From Pseudisothecium myosuroides (Eukaryota > Streptophyta > Bryopsida > Hypnales > Lembophyllaceae): a DNA stretch of 64,000 nt. Below, piece after piece: positions 34,594 to 46,490 of the stretch (position 1 is the stretch's first letter; each line of letters begins with the position of its first letter). A program made the translations under genes and the position numbers. The notes below the pieces were generated by a model, which searched no databases, was not told the origin of the DNA, and saw only the letters and a program-made list of their open reading frames with translations. The stretch covers positions 2,420,501 to 2,484,500 of the forward strand of contig OX637291.1 in the NCBI GenBank assembly GCA_951799445.1, given 5' to 3'.

Positions 34594-36579
34594 TTAGATT
34601 GATGCTTTTGATGCTTGGGAAGGACTGAAAGCTCCTGCAGCTAGTAAAAGATTCGTCCTGGAGAATTTGAGAGCATAAACTGGCGTCGCTTTCGTTGGAA
34701 GAGTTTTCAGAAGCCGAAGATGCCTTGTGGCCTTGTCTTCCGAGCGAGAGCCTTTGCTGCTGGCATTCACGTCCCATAGCCGAACCGTGTTGTCTGCAGA
34801 GCCAGAAGCCAGTAATGAACCCTCGCCACTGAAGGCCAAGGTCCAAACACAGCTAGTGTGGCCCATCAAAGGAGCTACACACTGGCCAGATCCAAGGTCC
34901 CACATGAATATTGCCCCACGATCGTCTCCTGAGGCCATGTAGCGACCATCACTAGACATTGCCAAAGACAAGACCGTGCCACAGTGGCCATTAAAGACAC
35001 GCAAACACTCTCCAGTCTGGACATCCCATAGCCGCACTGTGTTGTCTGTGCCTCCAGTTGCTATGTAATTACAGTTGACATGCCATTGTAAGCAATCAAC
35101 ATCAGACATATGCCCTACTAATATGCGCAGTGGCTGCATTCGTTCCATACACCACACCCGCGCAGTCCGATCATGGGAAGCTGTTGCAAAGTAATGCCCA
35201 ACAGGACTGTACTGAACATCCCAAACTGGGAAATTGTGACCTTTGTATCCCATTAAATTAGTCTTTAGCTTCATACTCCATAATCTCACAGTGCAATCCG
35301 CAGACGAAGTAAGCAGGAAGTCACTCTCTGGGCTGAAGCTAGCAGCATAAACAGGTCCTGCATGCCCTTGCAGAAGAGAATATGACGATTTTGAACCCTC
35401 CATTGCGGACTCTCTGGTCTCTGTGAATCCATTGCTAGAAGGTTTATCCTGCGTGTTCTGCTTCCCATGTTTTGCCATGTCCCAAACCTTGACAGACGAA
35501 TCAGAGAATCCTCCAGCAACTAGTGCACCATCGCCAGAGATTGCTGCACAATTCAGACTATTGTGGGTGTTGATGAAGCTGTAAAAACTTACAGAGGGAA
35601 GGGAGTTACTACCCAAACGAGCACGCTTCCGAAAATCCTCCAAGACCTGTTTCTCCACCTCCTCTGACATTGTGGGCATTGGCAGCTCAGCTTTCACACG
35701 AGGAGCACTTCCAGGACCAGTTGACTTGGCAGTTACCCCCGGACCAGCTGTGCTGGTTTTGTCCTTCTTCGCCTTCTTATTCCCAGCTCCTCCACCCGCT
35801 TTGGTTTTCCCATCCTCCCCCTCGCCATCCTTCTTCCCAGCCAAATCTTTCTCAAGTAATGCTGCAGCAGCAGTCTCCTTTTCGAACTTCTCTTCTAACG
35901 AATCCTCGAGCGCTCCCCACCGAATCTCCTTCTGGTTCATATAATCCAAAGTCCCTTGTGCAAGAATCTCATCTTCTTTCGGCAGAGCCGACGGCGGACC
36001 AGGCAACACATGAATATTCAAATGCTCATTAACAATGCCTAGCATAAGCATGCTGTCCGTCCCATGCAGGTACTGCAGAAGCAACTCGAAAGAGTACTGA
36101 CACATTTTCACGTCCCGCTTGTTTTTCCTCAGAGTAAGCACAAGTTCCGACTCCTGCAAATGCTGAGGAGACAACACACCTTCCAATTTCTGAATATCGC
36201 GAACATGAGCTGCTTCATGATCCTCTCGGAAATTCTGCAAAAACTCGCGAGCCTCCTGCGTAAACCCTTTCCCCACCAAATCTATGTAGCAATGCGCAAA
36301 CACGGGATAGAGAATTCGCATGAGCTCGTTTTTGTAACTATCTAAGGATTGGTAAACCCATGACCTAAGTTTGTTGTAACTCTCCTTGTACCTGTTGGGA
36401 TCATTCTCGGACTTGGCATAAAATAGAATAGGATTCGCAATGCTAGGGTCCACGGCCGTGTCTAACGCACTGCTGCTTCGAAGCCGCTGCTGCTCATCGT
36501 GAAACGCAAGCTCCGCTTGCCTATAGCCTTTGCTCTTCAAGTAGGCCAACACAGCTTGCTCCACTTTCTCTTCCTCCAT
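34594..36579 (-). CDS. TAF5: TFIID subunit 5 (TAF5), intronless, 661 aa
   Basis: WD40 subunit of the general transcription factor TFIID, nuclear, and a scaffold for the histone-fold TAFs. The ATG at 36579-36577 opens MEEEKVEQAVLAYLKSKGY, a LisH motif (about residues 1-35). The TAF5 NTD2 domain follows (about 60-190; SWVYQSLDSYKNELMRILYP, then FTQEAREFLQNFREDHE). A Lys/Gly/Ala-rich linker (about 240-300) leads to seven WD40 repeats from about residue 335 on, with GH...WD signatures such as LQGHAGPVY, YKGHNFPVWD and LMGHTSCVW. Length is normal (Arabidopsis TAF5 is about 670 aa). The upstream in-frame TTG is not a start. The frame is intact and no intron is needed. Confidence 0.96.
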   Translation of the reverse strand: MEEEKVEQAVLAYLKSKGYRQAELAFHDEQQRLRSSSALDTAVDPSIANPILFYAKSENDPNRYKESYNKLRSWVYQSLDSYKNELMRILYPVFAHCYIDLVGKGFTQEAREFLQNFREDHEAAHVRDIQKLEGVLSPQHLQESELVLTLRKNKRDVKMCQYSFELLLQYLHGTDSMLMLGIVNEHLNIHVLPGPPSALPKEDEILAQGTLDYMNQKEIRWGALEDSLEEKFEKETAAAALLEKDLAGKKDGEGEDGKTKAGGGAGNKKAKKDKTSTAGPGVTAKSTGPGSAPRVKAELPMPTMSEEVEKQVLEDFRKRARLGSNSLPSVSFYSFINTHNSLNCAAISGDGALVAGGFSDSSVKVWDMAKHGKQNTQDKPSSNGFTETRESAMEGSKSSYSLLQGHAGPVYAASFSPESDFLLTSSADCTVRLWSMKLKTNLMGYKGHNFPVWDVQYSPVGHYFATASHDRTARVWCMERMQPLRILVGHMSDVDCLQWHVNCNYIATGGTDNTVRLWDVQTGECLRVFNGHCGTVLSLAMSSDGRYMASGDDRGAIFMWDLGSGQCVAPLMGHTSCVWTLAFSGEGSLLASGSADNTVRLWDVNASSKGSRSEDKATRHLRLLKTLPTKATPVYALKFSRTNLLLAAGAFSPSQASKASI

Positions 36580-36586
36580 CCCAACC

Positions 36587-36738
36587 AAACCCTAAACCCT
36601 GAACCCCAAGCACAACGCAAAACGAAAACCCCAAACCCTAATCCCTAACCTCCGAAGTTCCCAAATTCCAGCTTCTACAGAAGTAGACCATCACACTGCT
36701 TGCTCATGCTCCTCTTCCATCGTCCCCACGAAACCCTA
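36587..36738 (+). promoter_or_regulatory. Telo-box motifs (AAACCCTA) in TAF5 leader/promoter
   Basis: AAACCCTAAACCCT at 36587-36600, AAACCCTA at 36633-36640 and AAACCCTA at 36731-36738. Telo-boxes are common in the 5' regions of plant housekeeping and translation-related genes. Function here is inferred from position only. Confidence 0.6.
36691..36720 (-). CDS. Upstream ORF 1 of TAF5 (9 codons plus stop)
   Basis: Encodes MEEEHEQAV then TGA, almost a copy of the TAF5 N-terminus MEEEKVEQAV. It lies about 110 bp upstream of the TAF5 ATG. It could reduce translation of TAF5 if the transcript starts upstream; no transcription start can be placed from sequence. Confidence 0.55.
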   Translation of the reverse strand: MEEEHEQAV

Positions 36739-36791
36739 AACCGAACCGGAATGCGAAACCAAACCTCCTAACCTCCAAAAGTCACGAAATT

Positions 36792-36845
36792 TCAGTTTCT
36801 GCAGAACAAGCGCATCAACATTGCTTGCTCATTCTCCTCTTCCAT
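36792..36845 (-). CDS. Upstream ORF 2 of TAF5 (17 codons plus stop)
   Basis: Encodes MEEENEQAMLMRLFCRN then TGA, again beginning like TAF5. It derives from the third tandem unit. Confidence 0.5.
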   Translation of the reverse strand: MEEENEQAMLMRLFCRN

Positions 36846-37249
36846 CCAAACAAAACCAGAAAGCGCAGCTAAAATTCCTGACCCCCAGACTTACGAAATT
36901 TCAGTTCCTGTAGAAGAAGCGCATCGCGGGCCTGAGTGCGGGCTGCTTGAGGCTCCACGTTCTGCCAGGACAGCCTTCGCCCTGCTTCCATACACGCCAG
37001 TGCCCCGCACAACCAAAGCGCGGCTCCTGCAATTGCGAGAGGCGTCCGGGGATAGCAGCTCACCATCGCTCGCTCAGGCCACACAAAATTGTACCGACAT
37101 CGACTCTCTCGAAACCCTAAATGCGTGGGAAGTGGAGGAACTCTTCGGAGCCAGGCACTTCTTTCACAACATGGCGAGTCGGCCCAGTTCAGTAGAAACT
37201 AACTTATTTGTAACGGAGGAGGTGCATAATAAACCGAACAATTGATCCT

Positions 37250-37911
37250 GTAAATCATGACTTTGAGTATAAATTATGAAAGCAAGAGACCCTATTTGAG
37301 TTATTCGTAAAGTACACTAAACCGGGGTTTAAACCCATGAGTTTTGTGAAAAAGCCGGTTGAGTTAAAAAAGTCGAAATAAAAGTGGGTATGAAACTTAT
37401 TTTTCCATCAAAATGGTGCCTAAAAAAGTTTGGTCCCCACTTTTGAAGTTGTGTGACATAAGTATCTTGCAAAATAGTTTGACGCTTCAACTACATTTGC
37501 CTTCTCAACTTCAAAAAAAGTCATGCCCAAAGTGGGGGGACTTTACAAATAACTCTATTCTAGGTTGAAAGTTCAAAATTGCAATAAAATATTCAATTTT
37601 AGGATTACTTCAAAATTTCAAGTTGGAGTAGAAAAGACACTTTATTAACATCATCTCATTTGTTGAGCCAAAAAAGATTATTTTAACAGTTTAAATTCAC
37701 ATCAAGGGCAAAGAGCTTGTAGTTGTAAAAGTATAGAGTACTATACATGTGATTCATGGATTGAGCACCTTCTCTATGTAGAGAAGTCAAAATATACCAA
37801 AAAAAAAATTGTGTGGAAAACAAAAAATTGATCACCAAGGCCTATCCTCTGGTTATCTTTTTAATTCCATTTAGTTCAATGGAATTTGTCTATGTGTTTC
37901 AAATATATAGA

Positions 37912-37966
<55 letters not shown>

Positions 37967-38109
37967 AAAAATGAAGGAATATTTGATTCCATTTACTTAC
38001 AAGGTATTCAAGCAACTCCCCCCCTCCAAATTGGATTAATTCTTTTTCACATCCTTTAGGCCTCCCTAAAATCATCCAAAGGCCACAAAAATCTTCTTAT
38101 GCATTTCGG
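37250..38109. other. AT-rich spacer containing a (TA)n microsatellite
   Basis: No gene seen. A pure (TA)26 tract of 52 bp occupies 37913-37964. The rest is low-complexity AT-rich DNA. Confidence 0.8.
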
Positions 38110-38318
38110 CCGGGGTGAACTAACCCCCTCGCTCGGCACTGCGGGCCAACCCTGTTTTCCGCACAAATTTTTTTTGCAAATTTTGAATTCATATTTGGGA
38201 TCAGAGATCCCTAATTAGTTTAAGTAGGTCAATAATATTCCCTGGATCGATCCAAAATAGGGGGCTTTTTTTTACATGCACCCATGGTAAGGTCGAGCGA
38301 AGGGGTCAATCTACCCGG
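38110..38318. mobile_element. MITE-like element with ~27-bp imperfect TIRs
   Basis: Left end CCGGGGTGAACTAACCCCCT CGCTCGG; the right end reads on the opposite strand as CCGGGTAGATTGACCCCTTC GCTCG. No target duplication is evident. 209 bp, non-coding. Confidence 0.55.
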
Positions 38319-38342
38319 ATCTGCATTTCAAAGTTAGAATCA

Positions 38343-38502
38343 TTAGAAGAAATTTGCGTTGAGCTCAACAAAAACTACCCCACGTGTTTGTTGTGTTCAG
38401 CGCAAAATCTACGTATTTCAATGTAGAAAAACGCAAATTTTGCATAGGACACCACAAACACGTGGAGTAGTTTTTGTTGAGTTCAATGCAGACTTCTTCT
38501 AG
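38343..38502. mobile_element. Inverted-repeat MITE-like element, ~56-bp arms
   Basis: Arms 38343-38398 and 38446-38502 pair over AGAAGAA..TGC.TTGA.CTCAACAAAAACTAC and CACGTGTTTGT. The loop is about 47 bp. No coding capacity. Confidence 0.65.
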
Positions 38503-38759
38503 TAAATAGGGTGTACTATTCTAATCTGAAAGTATCTTTTAATACTATGGTACATATTCAAAGTTTCAATATACTCACAATGAACATTTTAGGATGGGGA
38601 CAATTTGTGAGCAGCCCTTAGTCCAACTTCAATAATTTCGTAATTAATGCAATATAAATAAATAAATAATTAGCCAAAGTAGATTAGATGCAACTTCTTC
38701 TAATCTTTCAAGGAAAATTTACTGAAAAATGATTTGAGATGGGTGAATGCAAAAAACAC

Positions 38760-39060
38760 TTGTACTATTTTGCGTCACACCTTGCGTTTTGATTTGTTTT
38801 TTGGCCATAGCTTTTACATTTTGGCCCCAAATAACTCAAGTTTTGTAGGTAAGGTACTCATGACTATTATACTCCTTGTCTAATTTTTTTGTAATTTTCA
38901 AAAATAATTTATTGTCCAAAATTAGCCCCCAATTTTATGTCACGCTTGCCAATTTGGAGGGTTTTAGTACTATTTAGTACCCCAAAAAACGAATTTTGAG
39001 CTGAAATTTGGAGGAAATGGTCTTCTAGTAGACTTGTAGCTACTTTTCAAAGGAATTCTA
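38760..39060. repeat. Dispersed AT-rich repeat shared with 54.7-55.0 kb
   Basis: Shares CCCCCAATT..ATGTC, TTTAGTACTATTT and the following AAATTTGGAGG block with 54.83-54.95 kb in the same orientation. A second shared block (39.25-39.40 kb and 54.1-54.25 kb) lies in the opposite order relative to it. No protein domain. From 39.4 to 41.2 kb I see only AT-rich DNA with no gene. Confidence 0.5.
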
Positions 39061-41239
39061 AAAATAATTAATTGTGTGTGGTGTGGAAGTCCACAAAGTG
39101 AGCTTCTTTTTGCTTGCATTTTGTAACATATAAAATATTATTTTGGAATTTTTTGGATGAATGAACATCTCCATAGAGTTCTTACAAATCGCCAATTTTT
39201 ATTTTATGTATTTATTTTTTTCTATTTTTAACTAATTAAAACATCAAAGTATCCATTTTCTTGAGATTTGGCACTTTTTTAGTTCTCCTGCTTAGAGAAT
39301 TTTTTAATGAATTTCCTTTCGTGGTTACCTTCATCTTAAAGGTATATACATTAGCCATATTTTTTTATTTTTTTAAAATTATTTTTCTAATTTTAAAGTA
39401 TTGCAGGAAAAAAATGATGAATATTGTCCAAACGCAACAAAATCGGCAGGTGTTTCTTGCATTCACCCAAGTATGCAACCTTCATAAAATGCAAATCAAT
39501 ACTTAAAAGTTTACTATCTCAACACCCAATCTTAAGAGTTGATTTCAATTTTGGAAATGTTAGACCATGTGCAATATTTTTAGTAAATGAAAATGGAAGT
39601 TGCATTTATCACTGGTGGTTTTATAATTTGAGTTACTTCTTGTTGGGTTTAATTATGAATTTTGAAGTTGGAATCCATAAAGCTCTATAAGGGTTCCTAC
39701 TTTGAGAAGTTCATTGTTTGTATATTGAAGAATGCAATATGTATCACTACATTAGAAAATGTTCTTAAGCTTGAACTATTTTAGGACCTTCCTCTTTATA
39801 ACCAATTAGATAGGCAATCAATAAAACATTTTATTTCGTTATAAAGACTACTTCATTAAAATATATTAAAAGAAGCAATCCTTTTACAAAGATAGTTAGC
39901 CACAAATTATGAAACATCTTTAGTTTTCAACATCTATACTCAAATAATAAATCATAGAATTGATGTCACATGGAAAGAAGTCTATTTTGTATCTTCAAAC
40001 ATATCAAATTGAAGACATTATGCTTTCCGAAATAATGGCTTTTCTTTCTATATGAAATAAAGCTCCCAATTTTATAAAGTATGAACAAAAGTAGAACAGT
40101 TATTTGGGTAGAATAATGTATTCCAAAAATATATATTTTTTAATTATTTTATTTTTCAATTTCAAAAATATTAGGATGAGAAGAACACAATGTACAATAA
40201 AAATGCAAAAATCAATTAAAATATCAATATCAATATGAAATATGGAGTATATTTTTATAATTTAATAATTTAATTAAAAAAATATCTATAAATTTTGATG
40301 AAAGAAAAAATATCCTAGACCTCTATTAAATTTAAGTAATAAAATAAATTATTAAAAAAGACATTAAAAAAATGCAATAGAAAAAATATATGGACAAGGA
40401 GAAAGTAAAATCTTAATGAATTTTATAGTATTTGGAGGTGCCAAAAGTGAGTTATATATGAATATACATTAGAAATGAGTATGAGTGTAACGTTGTTTTC
40501 TAGAGCAATTTTGTAAGGGTTAGGATCAATTTAAATATACTACAAATACTAGAAATTCTCTCATTTAAGTTATTATTAAAGCATTAGTAGTAGGACAACT
40601 ATTTTAAACAAGATTAGTTATATTCAACCACAATACAACTATAGTGAAATTTAAAGGTTGTGTATGCAAGTGTATTTGAGTAGATGGTAGTCTCTTTGAA
40701 ATATGTCCAAGCTTCAATCAACAAAATTGAAGTCAAGTACCCTTGTCTAGTTTTTTATTTTATTTTTCAGAGTTCATGGTTTTATATATTAGATTTAACT
40801 CAAGTTGTTACCAAAAAATGTAGGATAATTAGCACCTATATCAACAATCATACAATCATATATATATATACTTGTCCATATTTGTACAACTATGAGTATC
40901 CATATATATTCATATCAATATCTGCATATATATTTGTATACTCAATTGTACCAATATGTGAGATACTTGCCTATATAAACCTTTCATTTTCATAAATTTG
41001 TTTACTACCAAGTCAGACCCAACTTCTTTGCAGCTTGTAGTTAGTATATAGAATGTTATGTAATTAAATGTGTACCTTTTTTGTTTCTAATGTTCAATAT
41101 GACATCAAGTTGTAAAAATATCAAAGAAAAGGTCTTTATACAGTACATACAAAATATTCATTATCATCAATAAATTTTTAAATTTTAGAAAATTATTTTT
41201 TATAATTTTAATAATTTAAAATAAATAAAAACTTTTAAA

Positions 41240-41460
41240 AATTACAATTCTTAATAATTCAATTTTTTGTGGCTTTACTTTTTTGTAGTGAATTGTTTTT
41301 TGGGCTCAATGTAGCATAATTTTTGCTCCCGGGCATTGATTGAATTAAAAATTATATTCCTAGACACCTAATGTGATTTTCTATCTTCAAAAAAAAATTC
41401 AAAAAATCATGTCAAATGTTGAGGTTACAAAAGCCTACCCCTTAGGACTTTAGAGGTTAA
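41240..41460 (-). mobile_element. Truncated TTAA-family copy E (one end only)
   Basis: Read on the minus strand it starts TTAA-CCTCTAAAGTCC and continues with TGATTTTTTGAATTTTTTTT, then AATGCCCGGGAGCAAAAATT, matching the left part of copies A and B. The other end is missing. Confidence 0.65.
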
Positions 41461-42330
41461 GACAGGCAAATCCAAAATTATCCCAAGCCCAATTGCAACC
41501 CCTAATTCAAAATTCGTTTTGCCATGTTACATTCTAATGTAGTGGAAATTATATAAGGGATTATATATGACCTTATAACAACTAAGTGTAGAATTTGGTT
41601 TAAAAGAATTATAATTGGATTGAATAGTTTCCATTTTCTAAATTCAATGAACACTATGTGGTTTGAGTACATGGCACAAGGTTCATTCATTATTCTACAA
41701 TTGTAAAGGACACTTTTGAATCACCATTGCAACAATTCAGGAAATTAAAAGAGTTGCATTAGGCATTAGCATGCAAATGGACTAATATAATCCCCATAGA
41801 CAACAATGGAAAGCCATATTTTCTTGCTTCACCACATTTTTATTTTTATTTTTTCGAAAGTGCCCAGATGGCTATCACTTAAAATTTGGTGCAATATTAA
41901 TTGTATTTCTACATTCATCCATTATTTTTGGACCAAAAAAACTTTTAAAGATTACATTCAAATACTTTTTCATCCAAATTTGACAACTTCATCTACATTT
42001 TAAATAAAAATGGAAAATTTCTAGCAAAAAAAAGACTTCTTTAATTCTTTTATCTGGCAAAAAGTAGAGTTTTATTTTTAAATGGTGCAATGTAGCCCTA
42101 TAGTGCTCCAAAATGAGGGTTGTCTATAATATGTCTTTTTTTAAATATAATTATGTGTAAAATTCTTTGATTTGCCATTCTGTTGCCTAAAAAATACTTG
42201 TAAATTCTATAAGACTAATTGATACAAATTGACCAAAGAGACAACAATTAGTCATTAGAAAAAATTGCAAGTGTCTGGAGGGCCACTCCAGAGTGACCCA
42301 ACCAGTCTTTTACTTGTAATTAGGCATGTA

Positions 42331-42520
42331 CAGGAGAACCTCTCTAAGTTGATCCTCTCTAAGTTGATAAACCTCTATAAACTAATCATGTCAGACCGGT
42401 CCCGGACTTGGCCACATAACAAAGGCTGTGACTAAAAATGACCTTCTCTAAGTCAATAAACTTCTATAAACCAATCTGTCAGACCGGTCTGGGACCAATC
42501 AACTTAGAAAGGTTCTACTG
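42331..42520. mobile_element. Pogo/Emigrant-like MITE (Tc1/mariner), 190 bp, TA target
   Basis: Left end CAGGAGAACCTCTCTAAGTT and, on the opposite strand, right end CAGTAGAACCTTTCTAAGTT, flanked by TA on both sides (42329-42330, 42521-42522). These ends resemble the known plant Emigrant/pogo terminus (CAGTAAAACCTCTATAAATT). An internal repeat CTCTATAAACTAAT / CTTCTATAAACCAAT is also present. Confidence 0.85.
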
Positions 42521-42849
42521 TAGCCACAGCCTGAATAGTCGCATTGTGTGAATTCTGCGAAGGACGTCAAGACTCACAAATGTGATTGTAATAGAAGTCT
42601 AATTAATTGGATAACTAATCAAATTCATTCAAATGAACCAAAATGAAGTAGATTTTGATGCTAATTGTCAAAATATTAGAAACACTAATGATTTCAAACT
42701 AGCTTTGTGTGCCACATAGTTTAGTAAGTTTGAAGATGAGAAGGGAAGATATTTATTCAAGTGGGATAGTAGTAGGTACCACGATCCATGTGGGATATGT
42801 AAATTAGGATTAATAGGAGCACAACCGCTCATAGTTAAGCGAAAAGCAA

Positions 42850-43115
42850 GAATTGTGTTCAAAGTCGAATTTCAGACCTCATTTAGGCATAGTAGAATAA
42901 TTTTTTTCAAAAGTCTTTGAACCCGTCTTCGAAATAAAAAAATGTGGAGAATCAATCTAATTTTCATCTCCAAAAATCCGTTTGAGTTTTAGAGCATCCA
43001 AAAAAAAGTTTTGGACAAAATTCTAAAAGGACAAAAAATTTAGTTCAAAGATTTTTGAAAAAAATTATTCTACTATGCCTAAATGAGGTTTGAAATTCAA
43101 CTTTGAACACAATTC
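42850..43115. mobile_element. Inverted-repeat element, ~72-bp arms
   Basis: Left arm GAATTGTGTTCAAAGTCGAA onward and right arm ending CTTTGAACACAATTC pair with the shared core CTCATTTAGGCATAGTAGAA. About 120 bp of AT-rich loop. Non-coding. Confidence 0.7.
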
Positions 43116-43632
43116 CTAAATTTGAACAATGAGTGATCTCTCTTCAAAATATCTTATATTCTTTGAGGATTCACCATGGACAATTGATTTTTCTATATAA
43201 ACAACCTCTTCACCCTTCATTTTCACCAATTATCAATGATTTATGACTATCACATTGCCATTCAAAAAACTCTTGATGGTAGATGTCATTGGGCTAATTT
43301 TGACATTTGATTTTTTTTTTCCAAAACTTGATTAGAGTACAATAATTAGGGTTAAGGTGCATTACAATACCTGGACCCTAATTATTTAATGCCTTGTACT
43401 TGGATATTGAACCATTGACAGTCATCCAACGTCGTAGTGCAAGGTGAACGACTACAGGGAAAAAAGTAGTCCTGAAGCGAGTTTAAATGTTATTGTGGGA
43501 TCCTTTCAGTTGCTCTAGAGCGGGCCCACTTAAGGCCTGCGATTTTCTATAATGCAAGGTCATCCTACCGTATTGTTCCATGCTCTTTCTCCGTTTGGGC
43601 TAAATCTTACAATTCCCTTTGGTTCAAGTGCT

Positions 43633-44414
43633 AGCTAAGGTAGAACCACCCATACATGATTACTTAAGCAATTTTAGGACAGATGAAGAGTACAATGAGG
43701 TAGTGGAAATTTTTCTCATATAGAGAGACAAGAAATATTGGGACCGACTGTGATTTTTTTGTAATTTTATTGCTGAAATTGAAATTACTATGAATTTTGG
43801 GAGCCAAAAAGTGTTCCAAACCCATAGCCAATGTCTATAATCTTCCAATTCCATTCATAGCCAAACTACTTTCCTACTTACTACTTCCCATGTACTTTGG
43901 GACATGTGTCATGACCTTATTCATTCCAACCTTGAAAAGGAGAATAACACACATTCCAAGCTTGAGCGTCCTACCTAGCTTGAAATAAGGTGGAACCACC
44001 CATTCCAAATCAGGGAGCCATGGCCAACATGTAGATACACTATTTCAGACCAGGCAAGGCGCCCAAGCTTCTAATGTATTTTTTTCTCCTTTTCAAGGTT
44101 GGGATGATTAAGGTCATAACACATGTCCCAAAGTGCATGGAAAGTAGTGAGCAAGATAGTAGGAATTAGTGAGTGGGAAAGTAGCCGTTTGGCTATAATC
44201 GGAATTGGAAGACTCTAGATATTGGCAATGCGTTTGGAGCACTTTTTGCCTCCCAAAATTCATAATAATTTCAATTTTGACAATAAAATTACGAAAAAAT
44301 CACAGTCCTAATATTTCTCATCTCTCTACATGTGAAAAATTTCCACTGCCTCACATTGCTCCTCGTCTGTTCTGAAATTGCTTATTTGATCAGGTATGGG
44401 TGGTCCTACCTTAG
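43633..44414. mobile_element. Foldback element with ~330-bp arms
   Basis: Arms 43633-43960 and 44085-44414 are inverted repeats sharing CTAAGGTAG.ACCACCCATAC at the ends, GTGGAAATTTTTC, ATGAATTTTGGGAG and GGGACATGTGT. The 125-bp spacer is unrelated. A related single arm lies at 28.1 kb. The arm length suggests a foldback or long-TIR DNA transposon; the class is not determined. Confidence 0.75.
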
Positions 44415-45823
44415 TGCACCCTACAGATTGGGCATCGCTCCCTGGTCTGGAATGGGATGGGTGGTCCTAATAAAGAATCAGGGTATCCTGAGGGACTGAC
44501 GGTGCTCTTATTCTTTGACATCTTCTTTCCGTGGCCCAAGTCTTCGAGTTCTAGAATGAAATCCTTGGTAATCAGTCAAGTACGGTATTATAGTTAAGTG
44601 AGCAATCCATGCGCAACAACGCTCACTGCAACTACTACCATGAAAAGGAAGTCCGGGTTGGTATACAAAGGTGAAGAGGTTTGAATGAATCTCCGTAAAA
44701 AGTTGCGGTAATTTCAAAAAGGCTAGTACCACATTTACAGCCTCCAACCTTATACGAATTCAACGATACTAAGCAAGCTGGATATGGTATAAAACTCCAA
44801 TTGCTTCGTCATATCGTGCGATGGGAGTGAACCTAGCTTCAGTTTGATAGAGTTATCATGATCAATTGTTGACGGACGTGCACATTTCAAGGTCATGCAA
44901 ATGCGGAAGACTTCGTCATGTTAACCCAGTCACCGGACCTCGTCAAATCGAACCGCCGGATTCATTCGATGCCGGCTTGACCGCTTGAGTAAAGCTCTGG
45001 AATTCTGGAAACTATGGGATGCACATGAGTGGAGATCTTGGCCTTGACTCAGTCAAAGGTTAAGGCTATATTTCACATTCCTCCGATCATTCTCTATGGA
45101 CAACCATTCTGTGATCGCCATACTTCCGCTCAGCTGCAAGACGGTCTTAGCCAACTAGCGGAAGACTTCATTGCAGGTTGAAGCATTGCTCGCCTTCGAA
45201 TTCATTACGTACTGGGAGCATAGCTGGGGAGTCCAGACGATTTTGAATTTGCAATGCATACGTACTGCCGGAGCTTGTGTTGATCGACAAAGCCTGGCTC
45301 AGGGCCCACGGGGAGCACTGTATTCAGGTGACTTACGCGTTCAATCATCTCAATTCCTTGTTTCGTATCCCGAGGCCAATTGAATGGCCTCGTACAAAGG
45401 GTCAATTGTTTATTAGTAAGGGCATTTCCATTCCATTGCATGCCAATTTTCTGTTATAATGGCAAAGTTTTGCATATCCAGTTGTACTAATTACTAAACG
45501 AAACTCAATTACTGTCCTAATCATCCATGGAAATACCGCTTGTGGTTGTCTGAAATTTACCTGTTTAATTCAAGTTGCTGTTAGTGCATTAATTAGACCA
45601 AACTGGTAACTCCGTATGTTTTGGGACGTAAACTGTCTGTCTGTGTACCAAAACTGACGGATCGGTCTTGCTCATGTTATCGGTAGTCTTCACCTTCGAC
45701 TGAAAATGAACAGGATAATTGAAAAATTCAGGCCTTTGGGGACTCTTTAGACATGGAACTTGCTTGAAAGCTCTTTTTGCCATGCATCATCTGAAACTGA
45801 GTGTGTTTTTTCCTTCCATCACT
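44415..45823. other. Spacer with small ORFs, no confident gene
   Basis: Composition is less AT-rich than its surroundings and several ORFs of 60-80 codons occur on both strands, for example minus 44747-44508. None has a domain or consistent splice pattern that I can see. It might contain a non-coding transcript or decayed gene. Confidence 0.3.
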
Positions 45824-45947
45824 AGGGGCTTTTTTGAGTTTCCCTGGCTCACTTTCCTTGTGTCACACGATTGTGACACAGGGGAAAGTCACAGGGCATT
45901 GTCGCTCACACAGGGAAAGTGAGACAAAGAAACGCAAAAAAGCCCCT
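45824..45947. mobile_element. Short hairpin MITE-like element (124 bp)
   Basis: Ends AGGGGCTTTTTTGAGTTTCCC and the complementary AAACGCAAAAAAGCCCCT. Internal inverted repeats TGTGTCACA/TGTGACACA and CACTTTCC/GGAAAGTG make a compound hairpin. The TGCATCA-CTGAAACTG sequence occurs on both sides (about 45784 and 45952), suggesting a local duplication, but not an adjacent target duplication. Confidence 0.6.
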
Positions 45948-46490
45948 GGTGCATCAACTGAAACTGCAAACGTTTGTACAGTACAGCTGAGGCTTTGAAA
46001 GTGTGCAGTGTGTCGGTACGTCTGCTATTTCTTAGACCTCAGTAAACCAACCATGGCGAAATTTCGAGATATCGGTCCTCTTCCAGGCCTGAATCCTCAG
46101 GTCTAAATCCTTTCTAGTTTTCAGTGTACTTGAATTGCACAGTTTGGACGCACTGAATCAGGCTAAGTTAACGAACTTCACCATAATCGTACAAAAAAGA
46201 TGACAAGATTTAAGCAAATTCTACACCATATGTGCCTTTATTTCTCATAAGCGTTCATAACAAGAACGCGAAGTACTTACAGAACATAAACAATCTTAGC
46301 ATGTAGTCGAAAATGCATACGGCACGTTCGACTGCCGCAAACTACACATTGAACACATGCACTCTTACGTACCGGTCTAACATAATGAAGAACGACACAC
46401 GTACTGCACTAACATGCACATAATTGCAAGTACGTGAACAGGCAACGAAACGTTGTAGAATAGATCCCGAGTAACTCCACCCAGATACAG

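Larger units (their letters stand above)
36568..36910 (-). repeat. Three tandem degenerate copies of the TAF5 start-codon/leader region
   Basis: Units of about 125-140 bp begin (plus strand) near 36568, 36708 and 36834. Each starts CTCTTCCTCCAT- or CTCCTCTTCCAT-like, followed by AAACC-rich DNA and CCCAAATTCCAG- or ACGAAATTTCAG-like DNA. The first unit holds the true TAF5 ATG. The two upstream units each retain a copy of the ATG with the following codons. Confidence 0.8.

Noticed and set aside
36869..37084. Minus-strand 71-codon ORF upstream of TAF5 with a signal-like hydrophobic start
   Set aside because: It ends inside the third tandem leader unit and has no domain. It is more likely leader or promoter sequence than a gene.
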